Source: Paenibacillus tyrphae
Lineage (GTDB): Bacteria; Bacillota; Bacilli; Paenibacillales; NBRC-103111
Length of the DNA: 64,000 bases
NCBI RefSeq assembly: GCF_000722545.1
Contig: NZ_JNVM01000038.1
Location: forward strand, 22,615 to 86,614
Reading direction: 5' to 3'
In this document: positions 41,270 through 49,014 of the stretch, piece after piece
Layout: the number at the start of each line of letters is the position of its first letter
Numbering within the stretch: position 1 is the first letter of the stretch
Translations under genes and position numbers: made by a program
Notes under the pieces: generated by a model
Databases searched by the model: none
Seen by the model: the letters and a program-made list of their open reading frames with translations, nothing else
Told to the model about the DNA's origin: nothing

Positions 41270-42193
41270 TCACGCCTCCTTGTTGCGAATGCTGAATGCC
41301 CGCTGCGGATTGAGTGCCAGCAGCTTCTCGACGACCGTGTCCGAAATGCCCCTATCCCGCAAAGCCGGAATAAACGTCCGCAAAACGACATCGTATCCCT
41401 GTCCGCCAAATGCGCGCAAATGCGACTTTCTCGTCAAATCGGTCGACAAGAGAATCCGGTCTTCATAGCCATGCTCAAGATAATTCATCAGCGAATCGAG
41501 ACGCGATTCATCGCTGCGGTAATTGATCTTTCCGATCGTGTCCATGGCGACGAAAGCGCCGGTTTGCAAGACTTCCAGCACAACCTCGTCCTGCGGATTC
41601 AAGTCCTGATGACCGATGATGACCTGATCCAACGGCAAGCTTTCCCGGACAAACAATTCGACTTGCTCCAGCGCGCAAGTCCCGAGCGTCGTGTGCGTCG
41701 ACAGTGGCAGGCCGGTGTGCCGTGCCGCCGTGATGGCGCCGTGAAACAGCTCTACTTCAATCGGTTTGAACTCGTTCAGGCTGCTGCCGATTTCGCCAAT
41801 GACGCCGGGTTTTATCCCGGTGCCGCCAATCCCGTTCTCAATCTCGCCGATCATCCATCCGGCGAACTGATCTCTGGACCAGCGCTGCTTGTCCTCGGGG
41901 ATGAAAGGGTCCTTATAACAGCCTGTACTGGCAATAATATGGAGGTCCAGCCTCCGGCTGAGTTCCGCCAGCTTGCCAACGTCTCTTCCCATGCCGTCGT
42001 TCGTCACTTCGACAATGGCTCTTCCGCCGTACGCGACAAAACTTTTCAGATCTTCGGCGACTAAATCCGTATCTTGCAAGCAAGTGTCCGAATTTTGCTT
42101 GATGCGGCTCAAATCGACATGCAGATGTTCGTGGCAAGCACAGATTCCCAGTTGTTCCGGTTGGATCTTGCCCAATACGGTTTGAATGTACAT
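41270..42193 (-). CDS. php: Php: phosphotriesterase-homology protein (amidohydrolase superfamily)
   Basis: A 307-residue TIM-barrel metal hydrolase. Ligand motifs in order: HEHLHVDLS (HxH), GVIGEIGSSLNEF (Glu in the position of the bridging carboxylated Lys), LSTHTTLG, IIGHQDLNP and LLSTDLTRKS (final Asp). This is the pattern of Php/phosphotriesterase-like lactonases, most of which hydrolyse lactones rather than organophosphates. AAGGAG precedes the ATG. In this operon it would open a lactone or ester formed in the pathway. 13 bases after yhfT. Confidence 0.92.
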   Translation of the reverse strand: MYIQTVLGKIQPEQLGICACHEHLHVDLSRIKQNSDTCLQDTDLVAEDLKSFVAYGGRAIVEVTNDGMGRDVGKLAELSRRLDLHIIASTGCYKDPFIPEDKQRWSRDQFAGWMIGEIENGIGGTGIKPGVIGEIGSSLNEFKPIEVELFHGAITAARHTGLPLSTHTTLGTCALEQVELFVRESLPLDQVIIGHQDLNPQDEVVLEVLQTGAFVAMDTIGKINYRSDESRLDSLMNYLEHGYEDRILLSTDLTRKSHLRAFGGQGYDVVLRTFIPALRDRGISDTVVEKLLALNPQRAFSIRNKEA

Positions 42194-42206
42194 GTAAGCT
42201 GACTCC

Positions 42207-43502
42207 TTACTTTATCGGTGTGAACAGCCCCAGAAGCACGAGAATATTGCCGATAATGCCGACTGCAATCGCGCCGACCGGACCTACGGCCATCCGCACG
42301 ATGGGACGCCCCGCCGCTTCATTGAGCAAATAGAAACCGGCGATGCCGAAGAAACCGAATCCCGGTACGATGGCATTGGCCGCGTTGGCGCCCCCGATGA
42401 GAAGCGCGATTTCCAGCACGCGGGTCATCGCAGTCCGGATATTTTCGCCCGAAGCGCGAATGCCGGGGTAACGGTCCAGAAACTTGGCCAGCTTCGACAA
42501 CGTCTGAATTTCGAGGAAAATGACAAGTGCGCCGAAGATCGCTGCCAGCCAAGGATTGGGCGAGAAAATGCCTACGCCGAACACAAACGTGAAGCCGACC
42601 GGCCCGAACACGCCCGTGGCAATGGCCGTACTCGCAATCAGCGGTACGAAACCAATCGCTTTCGCCAGAGCGGCGATTCCGCCTTCGGTAATTTTTCCGC
42701 TCGACAGCAAGTTAAGCGAAATCGGGTCTCCCGCGATGAGCAGCAAATTGGTCGCTGCGGCCACCAGCCCACCGCTGATCATGATGACCCAGAAATACTT
42801 TTTAATGCGCGCCACCCGGTCTGTAAACATGGACGCCAGAGCCGAAAGATTTTGATCTTCGGACTTTTCTTTCATTGCAAAACCGATCAAGAACGCCATG
42901 CCGACAATGAGCGCAATCCCTTCGGGGCTCAATACGACCGCCGTGCCGTTAATTTTGATTAGCTTCGCCGTGTTGCTGTAGACGACAAGCTGCCGGGCCA
43001 GCGCCGCCACGGCAAAAGCCAGAATGCCCTTCTTGACGGTGAACTGGAGCGCAATCGCAATCGCAGGAAAGGCCATGAACGACACGACGACCGGCTCGCC
43101 TATTTTGTTGAATCCATCGATAAAGTTAAGCGGTAACATTTGAAACGCTTTCACAACCGCTTGCAAGCCAAAATAAATACCTGCCCCATACAGACCGCCG
43201 AGGATGCCCGCCATCACCGTTGTCAGTTTGCCGCGACGAAAAGCGAGTCCGATAATGTCCGTGCCGAGCAGGATACTGTGAATGAGCAAAATGCTTCCTG
43301 AAATGGAGATCGGAATGCCGAACCCGATCACGAGCCCGAAGCTCATTGCAAACGCTGTCATTCCGAGCTCTCTGCGGCTCATGCGCCCTTCCATATTTTC
43401 CGGAATGATAGGACGCAGGCCGTCGTTAAAGACCGCGATGCCCAGATTGGCCATCACCGCCGTAATCATACCGATGCTGACTAACAAAAACGCCTCCAAC
43501 AT
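42207..43502 (-). CDS. yhfT: YhfT: membrane transporter
   Basis: A 431-residue hydrophobic protein with about 11-12 helices, opening LEAFLLVSIGMITAVMANLG and containing GLRPIIPENMEGRMSRRELG, characteristic of the YhfT family. The many glycines and paired helices recall PTS EIIC-like or secondary transporters, but I see no EII phosphorylation motif. It sits between php and yhfU and is the only permease in the operon, so it presumably imports the pathway substrate. Whether transport is phosphorylation-coupled through HPr and YhfU is open. Confidence 0.88.
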   Translation of the reverse strand: MLEAFLLVSIGMITAVMANLGIAVFNDGLRPIIPENMEGRMSRRELGMTAFAMSFGLVIGFGIPISISGSILLIHSILLGTDIIGLAFRRGKLTTVMAGILGGLYGAGIYFGLQAVVKAFQMLPLNFIDGFNKIGEPVVVSFMAFPAIAIALQFTVKKGILAFAVAALARQLVVYSNTAKLIKINGTAVVLSPEGIALIVGMAFLIGFAMKEKSEDQNLSALASMFTDRVARIKKYFWVIMISGGLVAAATNLLLIAGDPISLNLLSSGKITEGGIAALAKAIGFVPLIASTAIATGVFGPVGFTFVFGVGIFSPNPWLAAIFGALVIFLEIQTLSKLAKFLDRYPGIRASGENIRTAMTRVLEIALLIGGANAANAIVPGFGFFGIAGFYLLNEAAGRPIVRMAVGPVGAIAVGIIGNILVLLGLFTPIK

Positions 43503-43537
43503 GCAGACCAGCCCTTTCTTGGTTGCTGTGTTCGATT

Positions 43538-43897
43538 TTATTTATGCAATAAAGCATTCATAATCAATTGAACAGCCTGCTCTTTATGATCGCCGGTAAA
43601 TCCGAATGCTTTGGCGCCTTTGGCGACGGCCGCATTTACTTTTTCCGGGGTCGGCGGATGACCAGGCATGGATACGGTTTCACATTGTGCTTTGCCTGCT
43701 ACGGCGATCGCCATCGCCAGCGCGCCTCCGCCGCCCGTATGGCACGCGCCCAGATAGTAGTCGGCTTGTCCCGTCTTGAGCGCCACCGCCGCTTCCAGGT
43801 CGGATTTGACGAACGTTTCCACCGCGTCGCCCCCGTATTGCTTGACCAATGCTTCAATTTCTTTCTTCTCTACTTGACCGCCGATGACAATTTTCAC
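43538..43897 (-). CDS. yhfU: YhfU (DUF2620) small Gly-rich protein
   Basis: About 119 residues, cytoplasmic, Rossmann-like: VKIVIGGQVEKKEIEALV start, then YYLGACHTGGGGALAMAIAV near residue 50, and a late KAFGFTGDHKEQAVQLI. The C-x-T-G-x-G-x-A loop resembles the active-site Cys loop of RpiB/LacB isomerases (CGTGxGxS) and, loosely, PTS EIIB Cys loops. The start is taken as GTG at 43897, six bases after GAAGGA; the ATG two codons earlier abuts it. Lies immediately upstream of its likely partner YhfT. Function is not established. Confidence 0.85.
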   Translation of the reverse strand: MKIVIGGQVEKKEIEALVKQYGGDAVETFVKSDLEAAVALKTGQADYYLGACHTGGGGALAMAIAVAGKAQCETVSMPGHPPTPEKVNAAVAKGAKAFGFTGDHKEQAVQLIMNALLHK

Positions 43898-43935
43898 GCT
43901 CATTCCTTCTTTCTATTCGATTTCTTACGCCTGGT

Positions 43936-44280
43936 TCAATCCGTTAATGCATGAACAAAATGCATTTCAAGATATTGCCGTTCCTCGTCGGGCAATTCGG
44001 CGTTGCAGATGGATGCAATCCACGCCACATGTTGTCGGGCTTGCCCGTAATGCTCGGACTGCAAGACTTCTTCCATCAGTTCTCCGGGGGGAGCGTTCAA
44101 CACCTCCTTTCGTTCGATACGCGTAAGAGCCATTGCCAAGTGAGTGATCAATTTCGTGTATTTTTTCTCTTCACCCGGCACGATAAACTGCTGGATGGCT
44201 GCTTCGCAAACATGTTTGGCATGCGCGGTAATGGTGTCGGTCCCGAATAAAAGCTCCAGCCGTTCGGCTAACATGGACAT
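43936..44280 (-). CDS. yhfY: YhfY: single PRD (PTS regulation domain) protein
   Basis: About 114 residues forming one helical PRD. The two histidines expected in PRDs are in LITHLAMALTRIE and YLEMHFVHAL (positions 54 and 114 counted from the upstream TTG at 44301). There is no DNA- or RNA-binding domain, so it must act by binding another protein, most simply YhfZ, encoded just upstream, or the transporter. PRDs are phosphorylated by HPr, and HPr plus Enzyme I are in the same operon. ATG at 44280 has GGAG nine bases upstream; the TTG at 44301 overlaps yhfZ by four bases. Confidence 0.82.
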   Translation of the reverse strand: MSMLAERLELLFGTDTITAHAKHVCEAAIQQFIVPGEEKKYTKLITHLAMALTRIERKEVLNAPPGELMEEVLQSEHYGQARQHVAWIASICNAELPDEERQYLEMHFVHALTD

Positions 44281-44297
44281 GCTCTCACTCTCCTGCG

Positions 44298-45239
44298 TCA
44301 ATATTTCGGTATTCGTCTGCCGGCTTCAACTTCATGCTGCAGAGCCGTTATCCGCTCGTCGGAAATGATACGGAACAAATACTCGATTTTTTTATTGTCC
44401 TGATGAATGACACAAACTGCCTGGCTCATCTGCTGCGCGATCGCAAGCGATTCTTTCGCCGTCAGAGGCGCGACATGAAGCGATGCATCGTCGATTTCAT
44501 CGACATTCCAGATCATCGCATCGATCGTTTTGGCCTTCAAATGCTTGAGCAAGTGCATGTAGTTAACGTTTACATATTCCACCCGCTTGTCCTTGACTTC
44601 CGCCAGCGTCAGCGCCTTCTGGTCGATCGAATCACTGTCGATGCCGACTTTCATCCCGTCTTGAATACCATTCGCCGCCTCGGAAAATACGAGTGCGTGT
44701 TCGGAAACATACGAATGCAGCCCGAATTCCTTGGCGATCTTCAATTCCTTATGTTTTGAGATCGCTTCCATCGCGGCAAAACGAGATACGAGCGCAAAAT
44801 CGTACCGGCCGGACATAATATTGTCCAAACGAACCGTCGCCCCCTGCATAAAGGCGCTATGATACGACAGGTTCAAGGTGCCGAACTCCTCATGCAGCGC
44901 CGTCGCCAATCCTTCGTATTTCTTGGAATATGGCAAGGGCATGACCCCTACGATGCTGTTGGAACCGCAATAAGCGAGCAGCATGCTCAAGTCTTTGCTT
45001 CTTAAGAAGGTGCCGAGATGACCGCGGGATTCCAGAGCGATGCATTGGCGCTCGTCCATCTTTTTCAGCACATTTTGCACCGTACCTCGTCCAACATTGT
45101 ACTTCTTGGACAAATCTTCGATCTTTGGGATTCGTTCGCCCGGTTCGACAAACAGAAGTTCTTCGGCGATCCGTTGGATCAGCATGCCGCTTTTCGAATT
45201 CAGTTCTTCTAAAATAGAACGACACCCCTCTCCATTCAA
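44298..45239 (-). CDS. yhfZ: YhfZ: winged-helix regulator of the yhf-pts operon
   Basis: About 305-313 residues. A GntR-like HTH at about residues 19-80 (IPKIEDLSKKYNVGRGTVQNVLKKM) is followed by a periplasmic-binding-protein-like ligand domain (VVGVMPLPYS-type start near residue 105, DAMIWNVDEID near 240). Matches YhfZ, the regulator of the yhf operon. It is the first gene, preceded by a consensus promoter (45272-45300) and an inverted repeat (45242-45262) inside the leader, so autoregulation is likely. The ATG at 45239 has no Shine-Dalgarno; GGAGAGGGG is nine bases before an in-frame ATT at 45215, the probable real start. The ligand is likely a pathway intermediate. Confidence 0.87.
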   Translation of the reverse strand: MNGEGCRSILEELNSKSGMLIQRIAEELLFVEPGERIPKIEDLSKKYNVGRGTVQNVLKKMDERQCIALESRGHLGTFLRSKDLSMLLAYCGSNSIVGVMPLPYSKKYEGLATALHEEFGTLNLSYHSAFMQGATVRLDNIMSGRYDFALVSRFAAMEAISKHKELKIAKEFGLHSYVSEHALVFSEAANGIQDGMKVGIDSDSIDQKALTLAEVKDKRVEYVNVNYMHLLKHLKAKTIDAMIWNVDEIDDASLHVAPLTAKESLAIAQQMSQAVCVIHQDNKKIEYLFRIISDERITALQHEVEAGRRIPKY

Positions 45240-45241
45240 TG

Positions 45242-45262
45242 TACAAAATTCTGTATTTTGTA
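45242..45262. promoter_or_regulatory. Inverted-repeat operator of the yhf-pts operon
   Basis: TACAAAAT (45242-45249) and ATTTTGTA (45255-45262), perfect eight-base arms around five bases, located about +4 to +24 of the transcript. A repressor (YhfZ) bound here would block clearance from the single promoter of the ten-gene operon. Confidence 0.7.
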
Positions 45263-45271
45263 GATATCTAT

Positions 45272-45300
45272 ACTGTACTTGAACGTATCCGTTGTGTCAA
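45272..45300 (-). promoter_or_regulatory. Sigma-A promoter of the yhf-pts operon
   Basis: Minus strand TTGACA (45300-45295), 17 bases, TACAGT (45277-45272). Predicted start near 45265. No other strong promoter was noticed before the terminator at 35684-35721. Confidence 0.75.
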
Positions 45301-45326
45301 GCGCACGATTTGGCTGTATGTATTAA

Positions 45327-45348
45327 AAAACCGCTTGTTAGCGGTTTT
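45327..45348 (-). terminator. Terminator of the Nramp-related transporter gene
   Basis: AAAACCGC, six bases, GCGGTTTT; on the minus strand followed by further T. It insulates the yhf-pts promoter from upstream transcription. Confidence 0.85.
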
Positions 45349-45354
45349 GTTCCT

Positions 45355-46710
45355 TTATTGGAAGAACGTATTCCAGAAAGAGGCTAAAGTTAATCCAACA
45401 AGCAGAGTAACCATCGACCAACCGCATAGTTTACCGAACCTCTTGGTTCTGTACTCTCCCATCAGCTTCTTATCGCTCGTCATCAAGAGCATAAAAATCA
45501 GCAGAGGCAGCATCAGAATACCACCGATGACTTGTGCGATCACAGAGAAGTAATTTAACGGCAAGTTCGGTATCAAAATGGCGATCGCTGCAAGAACCAG
45601 ACTGCCAATATAGACTGCATAAAATTTCGGCGCCTGCGATATCTTGTCATTGAGACTTTTCGACCAGCCAAACAATTCCGCAATACTCCAGGAAGACGAT
45701 AGCGAAACGGTTATGGAAGCTAAGAAGCCGGCATTGAACAATCCAAGACCAAAGAGGATTGCCGGCCAACGCCCTGCAACGTCATTAAACGCGCTGATCA
45801 TATCAGCTGGACCTGAGTCGCTCATATTTTGTACATGGCCATGAAGTGCCGCCCCAGCGATAATGATGCCTGCTGCGATAATGACTTGAATAATGATGCC
45901 TAACGCGGTATCAATTCGGCCCAACCGCAGTTCTTTTGCCGTAACTCCCTTATCCACCGTACCGCTTCCTTGAAAAAAAATCATCCACGGGGCGACAGCA
46001 TTTCCGACCGTTGCGATCACGAACCACATGACACCGTCCTGCAATTCTGTCGGAACATTCCAAGCTGCAAAGGCATGCCCGATTGCCGACATACTCGGAT
46101 GTGTCATGCCCGCAACCACTAAAAAGATTACATTGAGTACACCCAAAAATAGAGCAAGCCGCTCCTTTGTCCAATATCCGGTAAAAAGGACGAAGCCAAC
46201 GACGAGCAGTAAACATAGGACAGAGCTAAGCCATAGAGGAAGGCCTAAGAGGACGAGGCCCGCCGTCATCCCGATGAATTCCGTAATCAGTATCAGCAGA
46301 TTCTCGAAAGCAAGCGTCGAGATGTGATAATATCCCCAAAACTTCCCATACCGTCGCAAGGCCAATCTTGCAAATCCTTCTTGAGTTACCGCACTAAGAC
46401 GCATGCTCATCTCCTGAATCGTAAACGTCAGAGGTGCAAGACACAACACCAAGGGAACAAATAGCCCGATGCCGAATGTCGCCCCGGTTACAGCGTATGA
46501 TATCGCCCCGCCTGCATCATTATTAGCAATAGCGGCGATTAAACCTGGTCCCATTAGAGCCCATATGAGCCAAATGATGCGTCTCCAACCCTTCTTACGA
46601 TGGGTCACCATTTCACGAAACTTGGATTGACCCCCGTCATCCGCACCTGCGCCGCGGCCTCGACTGCCGGCTACTTCCGGAGATGCCAATGCTGATTGTA
46701 CTTTACTCAT
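45355..46710 (-). CDS. Nramp-related divalent metal transporter, probably Mg2+-type (NRMT)
   Basis: A 451-residue protein with 11-12 helices and clear SLC11/Nramp homology (GPGLIAAIANND in TM1, about 25 residues of charged N-terminus before it). The metal-site motifs differ from manganese transporters: TM1 reads DAGG where Nramps have DPGN, and TM6 reads NAVAPW where they have the Met of MPH. Replacement of the Asn by Gly and the Met by Ala is what I recall for Nramp-related magnesium transporters, which move Mg2+ or Mn2+ without proton coupling. So Mg2+ uptake is the best guess. SD is weak (GGGATGTG). A near-palindrome upstream (46745-46763) may be its operator. Confidence 0.82.
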   Translation of the reverse strand: MSKVQSALASPEVAGSRGRGAGADDGGQSKFREMVTHRKKGWRRIIWLIWALMGPGLIAAIANNDAGGAISYAVTGATFGIGLFVPLVLCLAPLTFTIQEMSMRLSAVTQEGFARLALRRYGKFWGYYHISTLAFENLLILITEFIGMTAGLVLLGLPLWLSSVLCLLLVVGFVLFTGYWTKERLALFLGVLNVIFLVVAGMTHPSMSAIGHAFAAWNVPTELQDGVMWFVIATVGNAVAPWMIFFQGSGTVDKGVTAKELRLGRIDTALGIIIQVIIAAGIIIAGAALHGHVQNMSDSGPADMISAFNDVAGRWPAILFGLGLFNAGFLASITVSLSSSWSIAELFGWSKSLNDKISQAPKFYAVYIGSLVLAAIAILIPNLPLNYFSVIAQVIGGILMLPLLIFMLLMTSDKKLMGEYRTKRFGKLCGWSMVTLLVGLTLASFWNTFFQ

Positions 46711-46744
46711 TACGTTTCACATCCCATTGAGAAGTATTGAAGTT

Positions 46745-46763
46745 CTGGAATAATCTATTCCGG
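46745..46763. promoter_or_regulatory. Inverted repeat upstream of the Nramp-related gene
   Basis: CTGGAATA (46745-46752), three bases, TATTCCGG (46756-46763), one mismatch in eight pairs. Candidate operator for the transporter (minus) or the small plus-strand unit. The rest of 46764-46890 contains no supported gene. Confidence 0.4.
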
Positions 46764-46900
46764 GACGTTGAAAAATGTGCATGACCATGATGAAAAAAAG
46801 ATTCACATTTAGCTCAAGCGTTGCCATTTTCTCAATACGATCTCAATGGACTTGCACACATCTCAACACTTTACGATATGCTGTTTTCAAAGGTGAGGTG

Positions 46901-46975
46901 GTGAATATTATTTTATGGATTGTTTCCTATACTCTCGGATTACAAATTTTGAATTACTTTCATAAGAAGAGGTGA
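46901..46975 (+). CDS. Possible 24-residue membrane peptide
   Basis: GTG start with AAAGGTGAG seven bases upstream; the product NIILWIVSYTLGLQILNYF then HKKR is one hydrophobic helix with a basic end. Its stop is six bases before the next small gene, whose ribosome site lies within its last codons, and a hairpin with T tract follows the pair. Family unknown; coding status is tentative. Confidence 0.35.
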   Translation: MNIILWIVSYTLGLQILNYFHKKR

Positions 46976-46981
46976 GTTTGC

Positions 46982-47176
46982 ATGTACTATTGCACCGTTT
47001 GTTCAAAACTACACGATGAAAGGTATCGCCATGGAATTATTTTTGAGAAAGGATTTTATATAGAACCAGGAACTGGAGGAAGGTTTCATCTAGGTATGTG
47101 TGGTGGAAAAGACGATAAAGGGGTTCATATACAACGAACATTGGAGAATGATTGTTCCATCATGGTAAGCCAATGA
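46982..47176 (+). CDS. Small hypothetical protein with N-terminal CxxC
   Basis: A 64-residue frame starting MYYCTVCSKLHDERYRHG, behind AGAGGTGAG. The CxxC at residues 4-7 and a later lone Cys could bind metal; there are no membrane segments. Coupled to the 24-residue peptide upstream and followed by a terminator (47213-47262). I do not recognise it. Confidence 0.5.
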   Translation: MYYCTVCSKLHDERYRHGIIFEKGFYIEPGTGGRFHLGMCGGKDDKGVHIQRTLENDCSIMVSQ

Positions 47177-47212
47177 GCATGGACTATGTTTAAATAAAAG
47201 GACTTTCCATCA

Positions 47213-47262
47213 AACCTCTTTACACAGAGTCAAGTTAACTTTGTATAAAGGGGTTATTTTTG
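47213..47262 (+). terminator. Terminator of the small two-gene unit
   Basis: AACCTCTTTACAC pairs with GTATAAAGGGGTT (one wobble, one mismatch) across an 17-base loop, followed by ATTTTTG on the plus strand. Confidence 0.6.
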
Positions 47263-47298
47263 TGTGCGTAAAAAATAGGATAGCGCCTTTCAAGTTGC

Positions 47299-47335
47299 AA
47301 AAAAAAGGAAATACTCCTCTTTCACAAGTATTTCC
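47299..47335 (-). terminator. Terminator of the TrmB regulator gene
   Basis: GGAAATAC and GTATTTCC form the stem (47307-47335), partly inside the last codons of the regulator, followed on the minus strand by eight T. Confidence 0.8.
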
Positions 47336-48101
47336 GATAGGAATCGATAATGCGTTCGTAATGGTCCCCGTACTTTTCCGCCAGCTGCTTGCTGAAATCC
47401 CGCTCAATCTGTTCCATAACGACGTCGTGATAGAACGTATTTTGCAGCAATTCAACAAGCGAAGGATGATCGGTTTCCAAGACTGTAGGTCTGAGCCCCT
47501 GCCCAAAACTGCCGAGCAAGGTCGAGCGGGAATCGCAAAGCATAGAAAATTTTCTGGCAATGGGATTGTTCCTATCATCGCTTCTTTTGTGTACCAGAAC
47601 ATTCTTCAGCCGCGTATGGCATTCGCCGATCGTGATCAGTATGACGGCAAGGCCGCGTTTCTCCGCTTCCATCAGCGGTTCTTCCACCCAGTGAATATCT
47701 TCGGACCAAATATCGACGATTATGCTTTTGTCTGCATTCGATACCAACCGCCGAATCGCGGTTTCAATCGCTTTGTCCCCTTGCCAGCTATAGAAGGACG
47801 GCGAAGTCCGTGGGGGCGAGTGCAACTGCTCCAGAAGCAATCTCGTCGTTTGTTCAAATTCCGTATGCAACAATCGAACAACCTGCTCAATAGGTACGGC
47901 ATCATACAGAACAGGCTCGGTTTCGATCACCCGGCACATGCCCTTGTCGGTCAATGAACGAAGTGCAGCGTATACATTTGTGCGGGAAACCGAAACTTTT
48001 TTAGCTACCTCATATCCGGATATTTTCGGCTCCTCATGAAGCACGATGTAACATCTTGCCTCCAAATCTGACAGACCGATCTTGCGAAGCTCGTCAATCA
48101 A
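47322..48101 (-). CDS. TrmB-family transcriptional regulator
   Basis: About 259 residues. The N-terminal winged helix (LIDELRKIGLSDLEARCYIVL, KKVSVSRTNVYAALRSLTDKGM) is TrmB type, followed by the coiled linker and the phospholipase-D-like effector domain (SIIVDIWSEDIHWVEEPLMEAEKRGL). In archaea such proteins sense sugars; bacterial members are less known. The start is TTG at 48101, seven bases after GGGAGG; an upstream in-frame ATG at 48167 has no ribosome site. Divergent from an L,D-transpeptidase gene. Ligand and targets unknown. Confidence 0.85.
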   Translation of the reverse strand: MIDELRKIGLSDLEARCYIVLHEEPKISGYEVAKKVSVSRTNVYAALRSLTDKGMCRVIETEPVLYDAVPIEQVVRLLHTEFEQTTRLLLEQLHSPPRTSPSFYSWQGDKAIETAIRRLVSNADKSIIVDIWSEDIHWVEEPLMEAEKRGLAVILITIGECHTRLKNVLVHKRSDDRNNPIARKFSMLCDSRSTLLGSFGQGLRPTVLETDHPSLVELLQNTFYHDVVMEQIERDFSKQLAEKYGDHYERIIDSYRKYL

Positions 48102-48272
48102 TGGGTTACCTCCCTTCTGAATTTGTGAGTGTTTCAAAATACTACTACCATTTGCTGTAAAAGTCAACGAGCTTTTTAAATTGTTATCCGTCGAATTTAA
48201 CTTGATGAATGAACTTCTACCCTATGGATAACCTAAAAAATACATGTTAAATATTCACTCCCGGAGAAAAAA

Positions 48273-48974
48273 ATGCGATATCTTCATTCCCTTCTGCTGC
48301 GCACCATCACAATAGCATTGCTGACTTTGACCGTGGCCCATGAAATGGCTCATGCTGCTCCATACGATGATCCACCCTTGCCGATTGTGGCTGACCATGG
48401 AATGTATACGATAGAGGTTTATCCTCAACGTCATCAACTCGTTGTGTGGGCGTATGGACAGCGATTCAAAACATACCCCATTGCCGTCGGCAATCTATCC
48501 ACTCCTACCCCGGTTGGAGAATACCAAGTTATTTATAAGGGAAAAGATTGGGGGCCTTCCTTTGGTCCGCGTTGGCTTGGTCTAAACGTCCCTTGGGGAT
48601 ATTACGGGATTCACGGGACAAACAAACCTCACTCCATTGGGCAGCATTTGAGCCATGGCTGCATCCGCATGCGCAATAACGACGTCATCGAGTTATACGA
48701 TATGATTCCGCTCGGTACCGTAGTAAAAATTCACGGGCATGTCTTGGGAGATCTGAATCATGAACCGAGGGATTTGGCGGAGGGCGACGTCGGAGGTGAC
48801 GTGCAGCTCATTCAGTCCCGTTTGAAAAGTGCCGGTTACTTCAATGGAATATGCAACGGCAAGTTCCGCTCGAATACAACCGCAGCCGTAAAACAATTTC
48901 AACGCGATCACCGCTTGGCGCCTAACGGTGTCGTCTCGCTAAAGACGTATGAAAAGTTGGGATTTTTGGAATAA
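48273..48974 (+). CDS. L,D-transpeptidase with C-terminal peptidoglycan-binding domain
   Basis: A 233-residue exported protein: hydrophobic signal (residues 5-28, ending MAHAAP), YkuD catalytic domain (about 45-150) with GIHGTNKPHSIGQHLSHGC, the active Cys being in SHGCIRM, and a PG_binding_1 domain (about 165-230; DVQLIQSRLKSAGYF, AVKQFQRDH). It cross-links or modifies peptidoglycan by a penicillin-insensitive reaction. Good RBS (CCCGGAGAAA). Divergent from the TrmB regulator and upstream of two membrane-protein genes on the same strand. Confidence 0.93.
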   Translation: MRYLHSLLLRTITIALLTLTVAHEMAHAAPYDDPPLPIVADHGMYTIEVYPQRHQLVVWAYGQRFKTYPIAVGNLSTPTPVGEYQVIYKGKDWGPSFGPRWLGLNVPWGYYGIHGTNKPHSIGQHLSHGCIRMRNNDVIELYDMIPLGTVVKIHGHVLGDLNHEPRDLAEGDVGGDVQLIQSRLKSAGYFNGICNGKFRSNTTAAVKQFQRDHRLAPNGVVSLKTYEKLGFLE

Positions 48975-49014
48975 AAAGACTGCACCGGGCGCATGATGCA
49001 TATGGAGATGATTT

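Noticed and set aside
45355..46710. Annotation as manganese transporter MntH
   Set aside because: DPGN and MPH motifs are both altered; magnesium-type Nramp relative fits better.
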